A DNA stretch of 64,000 bases from contig NZ_AMWJ02000001.1 of NCBI RefSeq assembly GCF_000319305.2, positions 1 to 64,000 on the forward strand. Direction: 5' to 3'. The notes under the pieces are model-generated. The model was not told the origin of the DNA and made no database searches. It saw only the letters and a program-made list of their open reading frames with translations. Position numbers and translations under genes: made by a program. The first letter of the stretch is position 1. Each line of letters opens with the position of its first letter. This DNA is from Pseudomonas bharatica CSV86. GTDB lineage: Bacteria; Pseudomonadota; Gammaproteobacteria; Pseudomonadales; Pseudomonadaceae. Positions 16,756 to 26,006 of this stretch are shown piece after piece.

Positions 16756-17643
16756 TCATTGCGCCTGCGGATACTCTTTCAATAGGTCCAGCCAGGCCCG
16801 GGCCGCCGCCGACAGGTAGGCGCCCCGGCGCCAGATGAAGGCGATGTCCCAGCGCAGGTCCTGCGGTTCGCGCAGGGCCAGGCGCACTACGCCGGGCCGT
16901 TCCAGCGCCCTCGCCACGATCCGCGGCAACAGCACCACGCCCTGGCCGGCTGCCACCAGCGCGGCGAGGAAATCCGCCTGTCCGCTGCGTCCGCCTTCCC
17001 TGGGCGTGAAACCCAGGGCCTGGCAGGCACTCAACAGCCGGTCGTTAAGCACGAAACTGCGCTGATAGAGCAGGAAGGGCGTGTCCGCCAATTCTCCCAG
17101 GTGCACGCTGGCATTGCCGGCCAGTGCATGGTCCAGCGGCAGCAGGGCGTCCAGCGGTTCGTTGCAGAACGGCTGCCAGTCGAAGGCCGGATCGTTCGGC
17201 GTCAGGCTGCCGCCCAGTTCCAGTTCGCCACTGAGGACCGCCTGTTCGATGGTGCGGCTGCCGCCTTCGAGTATTTGCACCTTGATATTCGGATAGCGCC
17301 GCCGGTATTCGGCGAACAGCCCGGCGAACAGCGCGTCGCTGCCCAGCAACGGCAGGCCGAGGCTGAGTTCGCCGCGGGCCAACTGGCTGAGGTCGTCCAG
17401 TTCGTTATGCAAGGCCTGGCTCAGGTGCAGGATGGCTTCGCCACGTTCCAGCACCACCTTGCCGGCGGCCGTCAGGTGCAGGCGCGAGGCGTGCCGTTCG
17501 AGGAGCGTTACACCGAGGTCCTGCTCCAGCTGGGCCACCTGCTTGCTCACTGCCGACTGGCTGATATGCAGGGTCTGCGCGGCCTGGGTGAAGCCGCCGC
17601 GGTGTATCACTTCGATAAAGCTGCGCAGTTGCTTGAAGTCCAT
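16756..17643 (-). CDS. LysR-family transcriptional regulator next to lrgAB
   Basis: This LysR regulator has 295 residues: an N-terminal winged HTH (MDFKQLRSFIEVIHRGGFTQ, AAQTLHISQSAVSKQVAQLE) and a C-terminal periplasmic-binding-like inducer domain. An ATG five codons upstream (17658) is possible. It is divergent from lrgA across 99 bp. In other bacteria a CidR-type LysR protein activates cid/lrg holin-like operons, so control of lrgAB is a reasonable inference. The inducer is not known from the sequence. Confidence 0.88.
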   Translation of the reverse strand: MDFKQLRSFIEVIHRGGFTQAAQTLHISQSAVSKQVAQLEQDLGVTLLERHASRLHLTAAGKVVLERGEAILHLSQALHNELDDLSQLARGELSLGLPLLGSDALFAGLFAEYRRRYPNIKVQILEGGSRTIEQAVLSGELELGGSLTPNDPAFDWQPFCNEPLDALLPLDHALAGNASVHLGELADTPFLLYQRSFVLNDRLLSACQALGFTPREGGRSGQADFLAALVAAGQGVVLLPRIVARALERPGVVRLALREPQDLRWDIAFIWRRGAYLSAAARAWLDLLKEYPQAQ

Positions 17644-17742
17644 GGCCTTGAATTCCATTCTGGAATGCAGTGCAGTCTAACAATTCGCTTTTTGCATGGG
17701 CGAGCACGATTTTAAAATGGGGTCTCCAGAGGAACCCCTTCG

Positions 17743-18129
17743 ATGACGTTCGCCAATTTCAAATACCTTGCGCGCCTGCTTGCCGAGCTGGGCGTGCTGC
17801 TGGGGCTGTACCTGCTCGGCGGGCAACTGGTGGCCTGGTTCGGCTGGCCCATCCCCGGCGGAGTGATGGGCCTGGCGCTGCTGCTGGTGCTGTTCGCCCT
17901 CGGCTGGCTCCAGCCTGCCGCCCTGCAGCGCGGGGCCGGGATGCTCATGGCCGAGATGCTGCTGTTCTTCATCCCGGCGCTGATGAGCCTGCTGGACTAC
18001 GGCGCGCTATTGCGCAACGACGGCTGGCGCATCCTGCTGGTGATAGCGGTCAGTACCTTGCTGGTGATGGTGGTCACCGCCTTCACCGTGGAATGGGTGT
18101 GCCGCCGGAGCCTGCGTCATGAGTCTTGA
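17743..18129 (+). CDS. lrgA: CidA/LrgA-family holin-like protein
   Basis: This 128-residue membrane protein has four hydrophobic segments and the family signature (GWPIPGGVMGLALLLVLF near 37-54, then LFFIPALMSLLDYG). A good RBS (AGAGGAACC) precedes the ATG. It overlaps lrgB by 11 bp, as usual for this pair. LrgA and LrgB are inner-membrane proteins linked to murein hydrolase control, cell lysis and, in some bacteria, pyruvate or glycolate transport. Confidence 0.93.
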   Translation: MTFANFKYLARLLAELGVLLGLYLLGGQLVAWFGWPIPGGVMGLALLLVLFALGWLQPAALQRGAGMLMAEMLLFFIPALMSLLDYGALLRNDGWRILLVIAVSTLLVMVVTAFTVEWVCRRSLRHES

Positions 18130-18805
18130 ACCGATGCCGCTGTTCTGGCTGGCCCTGACCCTGCTGGCCTACCTGGGCAGCCGCTGGCTGTACCGGCGCA
18201 CCGGGCGTTACCTGTTGTCGCCGCTGATCCTGGTGCCGGCGGTGCTGCTGGCCATTGCCGTGCCCCTGCATACCGCCTACGCCGAATATTCCCGCGACAC
18301 CCACTGGCTGATGGCAGTGCTCGGCCCGGTGACCGTTGCCTTCGCGATACCGATCTGGCAGCAGCGGCGCCTGCTGGCCAGGCATTGGAAGGCCCTGTGC
18401 CTGGGGATGCTGATGGGCAGTACGGCGTCCATCGCCAGTTCCTGGGTGCTGGCACGGTTGCTGGCGCTGGACAGTTCGGTGAGCCTGTCGTTGCTGCCGC
18501 GCTCCATCACCACGCCGTTCGCCATGCCGCTGGCGCAGCAACTGGGCGGTGTGCCGGAACTGACGGCGGTGTTCGTGATGTTTACCGGGGTGCTCGGTGC
18601 GGTGTTCGGTGGCGTGCTGCTGCGCTACCTGCCGCTGCGCACGCCGCTGGCCCGGGGCGCGCTGTTCGGTGTCGGTGCCCACGGCGCCGGTGTCAGCCGG
18701 GCGCGGGAGGTGGGCGGCGAAGAAGGCTCGGTGGCGGGGCTGGTGATGGTCCTGACCGGCCTGCTCAACCTGTTCGCCGCGCCGTTGCTGACGATGGCGC
18801 TATAA
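18119..18805 (+). CDS. lrgB: CidB/LrgB-family membrane protein
   Basis: The product has 228 residues with several transmembrane helices and the hallmark sequence LPRSITTPFAMPLAQQLGG (about 130-148), plus GVGAHGAGVSRAREVGGEEG near the C-terminus. It overlaps lrgA by 11 bp, so the two are translationally coupled. It is the partner of LrgA in the holin-like/export system. The 146 bp after it holds no visible gene or clear terminator. Confidence 0.93.
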   Translation: MSLEPMPLFWLALTLLAYLGSRWLYRRTGRYLLSPLILVPAVLLAIAVPLHTAYAEYSRDTHWLMAVLGPVTVAFAIPIWQQRRLLARHWKALCLGMLMGSTASIASSWVLARLLALDSSVSLSLLPRSITTPFAMPLAQQLGGVPELTAVFVMFTGVLGAVFGGVLLRYLPLRTPLARGALFGVGAHGAGVSRAREVGGEEGSVAGLVMVLTGLLNLFAAPLLTMAL

Positions 18806-18951
18806 GCCGTTCGGCGCGTGACCCGCAAGGTCAGCAAGCTGGCTGCCAAGGCAACTCCCGCCCTGGCGGCGGCTGACTATGCTCAGCGACAGAGCACAAT
18901 CATGTGCCGCCGTGACCAACACTGATAACAACCACCAGCCGAGATCTCGCT

Positions 18952-19857
18952 ATGCCTTTGGCAGAGATACCTTTGTGCGTCTGGCGGACACGGAGCCTGG
19001 GATACACGTTCCGCGGCCAGAGCATTCGCTACTGGACGGCAGGGCAGGGAGAGCCACTGCTACTTATTCACGGATTTCCTACCGCCAGCTGGGACTGGCA
19101 CTACCTCTGGCAACCCCTGGCCCAGCGCTTTCGGGTAGTCGCCTGCGACATGCTGGGGTTCGGCGATTCGGCCAAACCGCCGGGGCATCGCTACAGCCTG
19201 CTGGAGCAGGCCGATCTGCAGCAGGCGTTGCTGGAGCATTTGCATATCCATGAGCCCGTGCATGTGCTGGCCCATGACTATGGCGGCAGCGTCGCCCAGG
19301 AACTGCTGGCGCGGCATCACGAAGGGCAGGGCCGGATCGCCAGTTGCGCGTTTCTCAATGCCGGGTTGTTTCCCGAATGCCATCGCCCGTTGCTGCTTCA
19401 GCGCCTGCTGATCAGCCGGCTCGGCTGGTTGGTGGCGCGGGTCTTCGATCGTGACGACCTGGTGCGCAATGCCGGGCAGATCTACGGACCGGGTACCCAG
19501 CCCAGCGAAAGCGCGCTGGACGACTGCTGGAGCCTGATCGTGGCCAATCGCGGCAATCGCATCCTGCATCGGCTTTCGGAGTACCTGATCGAACACCAGG
19601 CACATCGCCAGCGCTGGGTCGGGGCCTTGCAGAACGCGAGCCTGCCGCTGCGCTTCATCAACGGAGCGGCAGACCCGCTGTCGGGCGCGCATATGGTCGA
19701 GCGCTACGAGGAACTGATTCCCGAGCCCGATACCGTTCTGCTCCATGGCATCGGGCACTACCCGCACACCGAGTCGCCGGCCCAGGTGCTGCGCCATTAC
19801 CTGGATTTCCGTCACCAGCCGCTGGCCTGGAGCCTGCAGAAGGTGGCCTGGTCCTGA
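18952..19857 (+). CDS. Alpha/beta hydrolase with Asp nucleophile (haloalkane dehalogenase / epoxide hydrolase type)
   Basis: The product has 301 residues. The oxyanion-loop motif HGFPTASWDW is near residues 40-49. The nucleophile elbow is AHDYGGSV with Asp at about 107, not Ser, which is characteristic of epoxide hydrolases and haloalkane dehalogenases. The catalytic acid is likely Asp in NGAADPLSG, and the catalytic His lies in GIGHYPHTESP. A cap domain spans about 140-220. The substrate is unknown; the Asp nucleophile argues against a simple esterase. An SDR gene follows in the same direction after about 110 bp, so a shared pathway is possible. Confidence 0.85.
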   Translation: MPLAEIPLCVWRTRSLGYTFRGQSIRYWTAGQGEPLLLIHGFPTASWDWHYLWQPLAQRFRVVACDMLGFGDSAKPPGHRYSLLEQADLQQALLEHLHIHEPVHVLAHDYGGSVAQELLARHHEGQGRIASCAFLNAGLFPECHRPLLLQRLLISRLGWLVARVFDRDDLVRNAGQIYGPGTQPSESALDDCWSLIVANRGNRILHRLSEYLIEHQAHRQRWVGALQNASLPLRFINGAADPLSGAHMVERYEELIPEPDTVLLHGIGHYPHTESPAQVLRHYLDFRHQPLAWSLQKVAWS

Positions 19858-19966
19858 CCCAAGCGTCACTTATCATCCGCCATTCAGCGCCCGCCCGGTT
19901 CGTTGTCCGGGCACGGGTGCTGGCTGACACTGGCGGCTCCGTTCCCTGTTCAGTTGGAGTTGAGCC

Positions 19967-20880
19967 ATGACCGATTCGGTACGCCTGGAAGATAGAGTGG
20001 TGATCGTCACGGGGGCCGGCGGTGGCCTTGGCCGCGCCCATGCCCTGCTGTTCGCCCGGCACGGGGCGAAGGTGGTGGTCAACGATCTGGGCGGTTCGAC
20101 CCACGGCGAAGGGGCGAACGCCTCGGCGGCCGACCGGGTGGTGGCGCAGATCCGCGAGGCCGGCGGCGAGGCGGTGGCCAACCATGACTCGGTGACCGAC
20201 GGCCAGCGCATCGTCGAACAGGCCCTGGACAGCTTCGGCCGGGTCGATGTCGTGGTGAACAACGCCGGGATCCTGCGTGACAAGACCTTCCACAAGATGG
20301 AAGACGCCGACTGGGACCTGGTCTACAAGGTGCACGTCGAAGGTGCCTGGAAAGTGACCCGCGCCGCCTGGCCGCACCTGCGCGAGCAGAATTGGGGCCG
20401 GGTGATCTTCACCTCGTCCACGTCGGGCATCTATGGCAACTTCGGCCAGGCCAACTACGGCATGGCCAAGCTCGGCCTCTACGGCCTGACCCGCACCCTG
20501 GCGCTGGAAGGGCGCAAGAACGGCGTGCTGGTCAACGCCATCGCCCCGACCGGTGGCACGCGCATGACCGAAGGCCTGATCCCGCCTCAGGTGTTCGAGC
20601 AACTCAAGCCCGAGCTGATCAGCCCGTTGGTGGTCTACCTGGGCAGCGACCGCTGCCAGGACAGCGGCAACCTCTATGAAGTCGGCGGTGGCTGGATCGG
20701 CCAGGTGCGTTGGGAGCGCAGCCTCGGGGCCGGCTTCGATCCCCATGAAGGCTTCAGCGTCGAAGACGTGGCGGCCAGTTGGGGCAAATCGGCGATTTCG
20801 AGAACGCCGTGCATCCGAAGGACAGCCTGCAAGCCCTCGAGCAGATGATGAGCAATTTGCAACGATTTGCCCGGCGCTGA
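19967..20880 (+). pseudogene. SDR, (3R)-hydroxyacyl-CoA dehydrogenase type, one-base frameshift near C-terminus
   Basis: The Rossmann motif TGAGGGLGRAHALLFA, NNAGILRDKTF and the catalytic SGIYGNFGQANYGMAKLGLY match the dehydrogenase domain of bacterial and peroxisomal multifunctional beta-oxidation enzymes; the C-terminal VRWERSLGAGF segment is also typical. The frame shifts at the G4 run 20781-20784, and the raw ORF ends early at 20848. One added G gives GQIGDFENAVHPKDSLQALE and a stop at 20880, a 304-residue product. The altered tail is outside the catalytic core, so even if real the enzyme might work. An RBS (GTTGGAGTTGAGCC) precedes the ATG. Confidence 0.85.
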
Positions 20881-20946
20881 TTTCTGTCGCGATTGGCGGA
20901 TCTTTCCTAAGCTGGCTAGCCCGTCATCGCGACAAGGAGCGCGCAC

Positions 20947-21285
20947 ATGTATGAATCGAAGAACGAAGAAGTCATCTCGGCAGAACAGTTCCGCAGCCGG
21001 CTGTTGCTTCATGCGCTGGGTGCGCTGCTGTTGCTGCTGGGCTCGATCCTGATCGGCGTGGCCGGGCACCTGCACTTCGAGGAAGGGGTGAAGTGGTACG
21101 ACGCGGCGTTCAACGCCACCCTGCTGCTGAGTGGCATGGGGCCGGTGGCGCTGCCGGAAACCCAGGGCGGGAAGTTGTTCTTCGCGGTGTACGGGCTATA
21201 TGTGGGGCTGGTATTCGTCGCCAGTATCGGCCTGATCCTGGCGCCGGTGGCGCATCGGTTGCTGCACCGGTTTCATTGCGATTGA
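20947..21285 (+). CDS. Small conserved membrane protein, unknown function
   Basis: The product has 112 residues with two strong transmembrane segments (about 24-42 and 80-103) and a loop holding the sequence LLLSGMGPVALPETQGGKLF. ACAAGGAGCGCGCAC gives an RBS before the ATG. The loop resembles the pore-like segment of two-TM ion-channel-like proteins, but I cannot assign a function. It lies 66 bp after the SDR gene. Confidence 0.7.
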   Translation: MYESKNEEVISAEQFRSRLLLHALGALLLLLGSILIGVAGHLHFEEGVKWYDAAFNATLLLSGMGPVALPETQGGKLFFAVYGLYVGLVFVASIGLILAPVAHRLLHRFHCD

Positions 21286-21300
21286 TGATGGTGGTCTTTC

Positions 21301-21368
21301 GGGCCCTATCGCTGGCAAGCCAGCTCCCACAGGGATCTTGTGGGAGCTGGCTTGCCAGCGATGGGGCC
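21301..21368. repeat. REP pair in inverted orientation
   Basis: ATCGCTGGCAAGCCAGCTCC and its complement are separated by a few bases and can fold into one long hairpin. The pair lies just after the small membrane-protein gene. Confidence 0.93.
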
Positions 21369-21386
21369 ATCAGCAACAACACAAAT

Positions 21387-21414
21387 AAAAAAGGCCGCTG
21401 CAACTGCAGCGGCC
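21387..21414 (-). terminator. Rho-independent terminator on the minus strand
   Basis: GGCCGCTGCAACTGCAGCGGCC folds into a stem of 10 bp and, read on the minus strand, is followed by TTTTTT. It lies about 250 bp beyond the end of hmgR. The 21415-21660 stretch between contains no convincing ORF, so this terminator may end a long hmgR 3' region or a separate small RNA. Confidence 0.75.
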
Positions 21415-21660
21415 AATGAAAGACGCAGATCAAGGAGCTTCAAAATCGACGTCGGTGAACTGAAGGGGACGCTTCGGAGCAACAATCGGGAGCACTCTAG
21501 GGGAAAAGCATTAACCGACCATTAAGGGGTCCAAAGCGTCAACTTCGCGCCCTGGCGAACACCGGATCGTCAGGGCAAGGCAAGGATAGTCAGGCGCAAC
21601 CCAAGGAAAAATAGCCCTTTCTGACATTCACTGTTGCATCCTCGGCAACAGTGCACCAAT
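21415..21660 (-). other. Gene-free stretch between hmgR and its distal terminator
   Basis: About 250 bases without a convincing ORF. It contains the small inverted repeat CACTGTTGC(7)GCAACAGTG at about 21627-21651 just past the hmgR stop. On the minus strand it runs into the GC stem plus T6 terminator at 21387-21414. It may be a long 3' UTR or hold a small RNA. Confidence 0.4.
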
Positions 21661-22446
21661 TCAGTTCACTGACGCCTGATAGCCCATCCGCCAGCTGATG
21701 GCGTTTGCCGTGGCAACCAGGCGCTGCGCTGCCGGGCCTTGTTCATCGGCATGGAAGATCGAGGTTGGCCCGACCACGGTGATTACCGCGGCGATCTGGC
21801 CCATGGCGTTGAACACCGGGGCCGACAGGGCGTCGACACCGGGCATCAGCAGGCCGTGGACATGATGCAGGCCGTGTTCGCGGATGGTGGCGAACAGGGC
21901 ATCGTAATGGGCGATGTCGTGTCCGCTCTGCGCCAGTTCCCGATCCCGCAGTTCCACGGTTTCCCGTTCCGGCAGATAGGCGCCGAACACCAGCCCGGTG
22001 GACGAACTCAGCAGCGGCAGCACCGAGCCGATCTGGGTCACCACCGTCACCGCGCGCACTGCCGGTTCGATATTCACCACGGTCGCGCCCTGGTTGCCCC
22101 ATACCGCGATAAAGCAACTTTCATTCAGTTCGTCGCGCAATTGCGACAGGGGCAGCGCCGCCACTTTCAGAACGTCCATCCCGCCCAGCGCCGCCAGGCC
22201 CACGCGCAACGCCTCGCGTCCCAGGCCGTAATGGTTGGTGGCCGGGTCCTGCTCGGCGAAGCCGCTGGCGATCAATGCCTGCAGATAACGGTGCACCTTG
22301 CTCGCCGGCATGTCCACATGCTCGGCCAGGCGCGACAGCGAGGTAGCGGGGGAAAGCTCCGCCAGCGCCTTGAGAATGTCGGTACCGACCTCCGCCGAAC
22401 GAACCTTCTGTTTACCGCTATCGGTGCTGGACGGAGCTTTACTCAT
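21661..22446 (-). CDS. hmgR: IclR-family regulator of homogentisate catabolism
   Basis: The product has 261 residues. The N-terminal winged HTH (LSRLAEHVDMPASKVHRYLQ near 37-56) and the C-terminal IclR effector domain are intact. It is divergent from hmgABC, as in P. putida, where HmgR represses the hmg genes and homogentisate is the inducer. The ATG at 22446 is used because an upstream in-frame ATG at 22494 would put a REP-like repeat inside the protein. The candidate operator lies at 22549-22565. Confidence 0.9.
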   Translation of the reverse strand: MSKAPSSTDSGKQKVRSAEVGTDILKALAELSPATSLSRLAEHVDMPASKVHRYLQALIASGFAEQDPATNHYGLGREALRVGLAALGGMDVLKVAALPLSQLRDELNESCFIAVWGNQGATVVNIEPAVRAVTVVTQIGSVLPLLSSSTGLVFGAYLPERETVELRDRELAQSGHDIAHYDALFATIREHGLHHVHGLLMPGVDALSAPVFNAMGQIAAVITVVGPTSIFHADEQGPAAQRLVATANAISWRMGYQASVN

Positions 22447-22460
22447 GGGCGCTGTTTTCT

Positions 22461-22487
22461 CTGTGGGAGCGAGCTTGCTCGCGAAGG
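22461..22487. repeat. REP-like unit of a second type
   Basis: CTGTGGGAGCGAGCTTGCTC is followed by GCGAAGG. The core differs from the main REP family in the window (GAGCTTGCTC in place of TGGCTTGCCA). It lies in the 5' leader of hmgR. Confidence 0.7.
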
Positions 22488-22548
22488 ACCGCACGGCGGT
22501 CCCGGAATGGACGGCGATCTTTATAGCTTGACGTCATGGTGCGAGCAA

Positions 22549-22565
22549 ATTACGTTATGCGTAAT
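22549..22565. promoter_or_regulatory. Candidate HmgR operator (palindrome)
   Basis: ATTACGTTATGCGTAAT is a 17-bp palindrome with 6-bp arms in the hmgR-hmgA gap, followed by a half-matching ATCCGTTTACGAAAT. Its place between the divergent genes suits an IclR-family operator controlling hmgA. Confidence 0.65.
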
Positions 22566-22650
22566 CCGTTTACGAAATTAAAACAATGCAGAAGCACTTC
22601 CCTTTTGCTTGGGCGACAGGGTTGACAATCTGCCACCCCATGGAGGCTCG

Positions 22651-23952
22651 ATGAACATCGACAACCCGTCCGACCTCGCTTACCAAAGCGGTTTCGGCAA
22701 TGAGTTCGCCAGCGAAGCCCTGCCCGGTGCCCTGCCGGTCGGCCAGAACTCCCCGCAACAAGCGCCCTACGGCCTGTACGCCGAACTGCTCTCCGGTACC
22801 GCCTTCACCATGAGCCGCCATGAACAGCGGCGCACCTGGCTGTACCGCATCCGTCCTTCGGCGCTGCACCCGGCATTCGTGCGCCTGGAGCGGCAACTGG
22901 CCGGTGGCCCGCTGGGCGCGGTTACCCCCAATCGCCTGCGCTGGAGCCCGCTGGACATGCCCGGCGAGCCCACCGACTTCATTGATGGCTGGGTGACCAT
23001 GGCTGCCAACTCGGCCGGCGACAAACCGGCCGGCGTCAGTATCCATATCTACCGTGCCAACCGTTCCATGGAGCGGGTGTTCTTCAACGCCGACGGTGAA
23101 CTGCTGCTGGTGCCGCAACTGGGCCGTTTGCGCCTGGTCACCGAACTGGGCGTGCTGGAGGTTGAGCCGCTGGAGATCGCGGTGATCCCGCGCGGCATGA
23201 AGTTCCGCGTCGAGATGCCGGATGGCGAAGCCCGCGGCTATATCGCCGAGAACCACGGCGCACCGCTGCGCATCCCGGACCTGGGCCCGATCGGCAGCAA
23301 CGGCCTGGCCAATCCGCGAGATTTCCTCGCGCCGGTGGCGCACTACGAGGAAGCCCGGGGGCCGGTGCCTTTGGTGCAGAAGTTCCTTGGCGAGCTGTGG
23401 GGCTGCCAGTTGCAGCATTCACCGCTGGACGTGGTCGCCTGGCACGGCAACAACGTGCCGTACAAATATGACCTGCGACGTTTCAACACCATCGGCACGG
23501 TCAGCTTCGACCATCCCGATCCGTCGATCTTCACGGTATTGACCTCGCCGACCAGCGTGCCGGGCATGGCCAATATCGATTTCGTGATCTTCCCGCCGCG
23601 CTGGATGGTGGCCGAGAACACCTTCCGTCCGCCGTGGTTCCACCGCAACCTGATGAACGAGTTCATGGGCCTGATCAAGGGCGAATACGACGCCAAGGCC
23701 GAAGGCTTCCTACCTGGTGGCGCCTCGCTGCACGGTTGCATGAGCGCCCACGGTCCTGATGCCGAAACCTGCGCCAAGGCCATCGCCGCGGAGCTGGCGC
23801 CGAGCAAGATCGACAACACCATGGCCTTCATGTTCGAGACCGGCCAGGTGCTGCGTCCGACCCGCCATGCCCTGGACTGCCCGCAGTTGCAGAACGACTA
23901 CGATAGGTGCTGGGCCACGCTGCCGAGCACCTTCACCCCGAATCGGAGATAA
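22651..23952 (+). CDS. hmgA: Homogentisate 1,2-dioxygenase
   Basis: The product has 433 residues. The N-terminal [19 protein letters not shown] is diagnostic of the family. The iron-binding region contains the [20 protein letters not shown] segment and [10 protein letters not shown], with the expected His and Glu residues. The enzyme opens the ring of homogentisate to maleylacetoacetate in phenylalanine and tyrosine breakdown. The ATG at 22651 is preceded by TGGAGG; the upstream in-frame ATG at 22609 has no RBS. It is first in the hmgABC operon, with 2 bp to hmgB. Confidence 0.96.
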   Translation: MNIDNPSDLAYQSGFGNEFASEALPGALPVGQNSPQQAPYGLYAELLSGTAFTMSRHEQRRTWLYRIRPSALHPAFVRLERQLAGGPLGAVTPNRLRWSPLDMPGEPTDFIDGWVTMAANSAGDKPAGVSIHIYRANRSMERVFFNADGELLLVPQLGRLRLVTELGVLEVEPLEIAVIPRGMKFRVEMPDGEARGYIAENHGAPLRIPDLGPIGSNGLANPRDFLAPVAHYEEARGPVPLVQKFLGELWGCQLQHSPLDVVAWHGNNVPYKYDLRRFNTIGTVSFDHPDPSIFTVLTSPTSVPGMANIDFVIFPPRWMVAENTFRPPWFHRNLMNEFMGLIKGEYDAKAEGFLPGGASLHGCMSAHGPDAETCAKAIAAELAPSKIDNTMAFMFETGQVLRPTRHALDCPQLQNDYDRCWATLPSTFTPNRR

Positions 23953-23954
23953 GC

Positions 23955-25247
23955 ATGAACCAGACCGCCATTGCCCGTAGTTGGGTCGAACACGCCAATG
24001 GGCATAGCGACTTCCCGTTGCAGAACCTGCCGCTGGGCATCTTCAGCCGCGCCGGCGGCGAGCGCCGCAGCGGCGTTGCCATCGGCGACGCCATCCTTGA
24101 CCTCGAAGCGGTACTGGCTGCCGGTCTGTTCGAAGGCGAAGCCAGGACGGCGGTGGAAGCCACTCGCGGCGGCGCGTTGAACGCCTTCTTCGCCCTGGGT
24201 CGCAGTGCCCGCGTAGCCCTGCGCGAGCGCCTGCTGGCGCTGCTCGGCGAGGGCAGCGAGCACCAGGCCACGCTCAAGGCCGCGCTGTACCCGGCCAGCG
24301 AATGCGAGCTGCACGTGCCGGCCAGGATCGGCGACTACACCGACTTCTACGTCGGCATCCAGCACGCCATGAATGTCGGCAAGCTGTTCCGCCCGGACAA
24401 CCCGCTGCTGCCCAACTACAAATACGTACCGATCGGCTACCACGGCCGGGCCTCGACGATTCGCCCGTCCGGTACCGAAGTACGGCGGCCGAAAGGCCAG
24501 ACCCTGCCGGCCGGGCAGAGCGAGCCAAGCTTTGGCCCTTGCGCGCGCCTGGACTACGAGCTGGAACTGGGCATCTGGATCGGCCAGGGCAACGACATGG
24601 GCCAGGCCATACCGATTGGCGACGCCGCCGAGCACATCGCCGGCTTCTGCCTGCTCAACGACTGGTCGGCGCGGGATATCCAGGCCTGGGAATACCAGCC
24701 GCTGGGGCCGTTCCTGTCCAAGAGCTTCATTTCCACCATTTCGCCCTGGGTGGTTACCGCCGAAGCCCTGGAGCCGTTCCGTTGCGCCCAGCCAGCCCGT
24801 CCGAACGGCGACCCGCAACCGCTGTCGTACCTTCTGGACACGCGTGACCAGGCGGCCGGTGCCTTCGATATCGAACTGGAAGTGCTGCTGATCACCGAGC
24901 GCATGCGCGAGCAGAACCTGCCTGCGCATCGCCTGGGCCTGAGCAACACCCTGAGCATGTACTGGACCGTGGCGCAGTTGGTGGCGCACCACAGTGTCAA
25001 CGGTTGCCAGCTGCAGCCGGGCGACCTGTTCGGTTCCGGCACGTTGTCCGGTGCCGAGCCCGGGCAGTACGGCAGCCTGCTGGAGATCACCGAGGGCGGC
25101 AAGCACCCGGTGGAACTGGCGTCGGGCGAGGTACGCAAGTTCCTCGAGGACGGCGATGAAATCATCCTGCGCGCCCGCGCCAGACGCGACGGCGTGGCCA
25201 GCATCGGCTTCGGCGAATGCCGTGGGAAAGTCGTTGCGGCGAACTGA
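23955..25247 (+). CDS. hmgB: Fumarylacetoacetase
   Basis: The product has 430 residues. Family sequences include YTDFYVGIQHAMNVGKLFRP, YHGRASTIRPSG, LDYELELGIWIG and NDWSARDIQAWEYQPLGPF, with the metal-binding Asp and Glu residues and the catalytic His in the QHA stretch. It hydrolyses fumarylacetoacetate to fumarate and acetoacetate, the last step of the pathway. It starts 2 bp after hmgA in the run GGAGATAAGCATG and is followed by hmgC 16 bp downstream. Confidence 0.96.
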   Translation: MNQTAIARSWVEHANGHSDFPLQNLPLGIFSRAGGERRSGVAIGDAILDLEAVLAAGLFEGEARTAVEATRGGALNAFFALGRSARVALRERLLALLGEGSEHQATLKAALYPASECELHVPARIGDYTDFYVGIQHAMNVGKLFRPDNPLLPNYKYVPIGYHGRASTIRPSGTEVRRPKGQTLPAGQSEPSFGPCARLDYELELGIWIGQGNDMGQAIPIGDAAEHIAGFCLLNDWSARDIQAWEYQPLGPFLSKSFISTISPWVVTAEALEPFRCAQPARPNGDPQPLSYLLDTRDQAAGAFDIELEVLLITERMREQNLPAHRLGLSNTLSMYWTVAQLVAHHSVNGCQLQPGDLFGSGTLSGAEPGQYGSLLEITEGGKHPVELASGEVRKFLEDGDEIILRARARRDGVASIGFGECRGKVVAAN

Positions 25248-25263
25248 AAGGGCCCTGAACCCA

Positions 25264-25899
25264 ATGGAACTCTTCACTTACTACCGCTCCACCTCGTCGT
25301 ACCGGGTTCGCATTGCCCTGGCGCTGAAGCAGCTGGAGTTCCAGTCGCTGCCGGTCAACCTGCTCAAGGGCGAGCAGCGCGCGGAACACTACCTTGCGCT
25401 CAATCCCCAGGGCCGGGTGCCGATGCTCAAGGCCGATTCCGGGGAATTGCTGGTGCAATCGCCAGCGATCATCGAGTACCTGGAAGAGGTTTATCCACAG
25501 CCGGCACTGCTGCCGCACGATCCGGTGCAACGGGCCCGGGCGCGGGGAGTGGCGGCCTTGATCGGTTGCGATATCCATCCGCTGCACAACGTCAGCGTCC
25601 TGAACCTACTGCGCGAGACGGGGCAGGACGAGGATGCGGTGAATCGCTGGATCGCGCACTGGATCAGCCAGGGGCTGGAAGCGGTGGAACGGTTGATCGG
25701 TGACGAAGGCTTCTGCTTCGGCGCGCAGCCGGGGCTGGCGGATGTCTACCTGATTCCGCAGGTGTATGCGGCCAGGCGCTTCAATGTCGATCTGGGCGGG
25801 TACCCGCGGATCCTGCGGGTGGTGAGGCTGGCGGAGGAGCATCCGGCGTTCGTGCTGGCGCATCCTTCGCGGCAGCCGGATACGCCGGCTGCAGGCTGA
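25264..25899 (+). CDS. hmgC: Maleylacetoacetate isomerase (zeta-class GST)
   Basis: The product has 211 residues with the glutathione S-transferase fold. The N-terminal YYRSTSSYRVRIALALK carries the zeta-class SSxxxRVRIAL motif; NPQGRVPMLKADSG and LLVQSPAIIEYLEE form the glutathione site. It isomerises maleylacetoacetate to fumarylacetoacetate, the step between HmgA and HmgB. A REP pair closes the operon. Confidence 0.94.
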   Translation: MELFTYYRSTSSYRVRIALALKQLEFQSLPVNLLKGEQRAEHYLALNPQGRVPMLKADSGELLVQSPAIIEYLEEVYPQPALLPHDPVQRARARGVAALIGCDIHPLHNVSVLNLLRETGQDEDAVNRWIAHWISQGLEAVERLIGDEGFCFGAQPGLADVYLIPQVYAARRFNVDLGGYPRILRVVRLAEEHPAFVLAHPSRQPDTPAAG

Positions 25900-25918
25900 T
25901 TTTTTTGTTGTTCTCTCG

Positions 25919-25994
25919 GGCCTCATCGCTGGCAAGCCAGCTCCCACAGGCCACTCAAATCCCTGTGGGAGCTGGCTTGCCAGCGATGACGCCC
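25919..25994. repeat. REP pair in inverted orientation
   Basis: Two inverted copies of the core (GCTGGCAAGCCAGCTCCCAC and its complement) lie between the convergent hmgC and SirB1-type genes and may also act as a transcription stop. Confidence 0.93.
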
Positions 25995-26006
25995 TGAAGA
26001 ACAACA

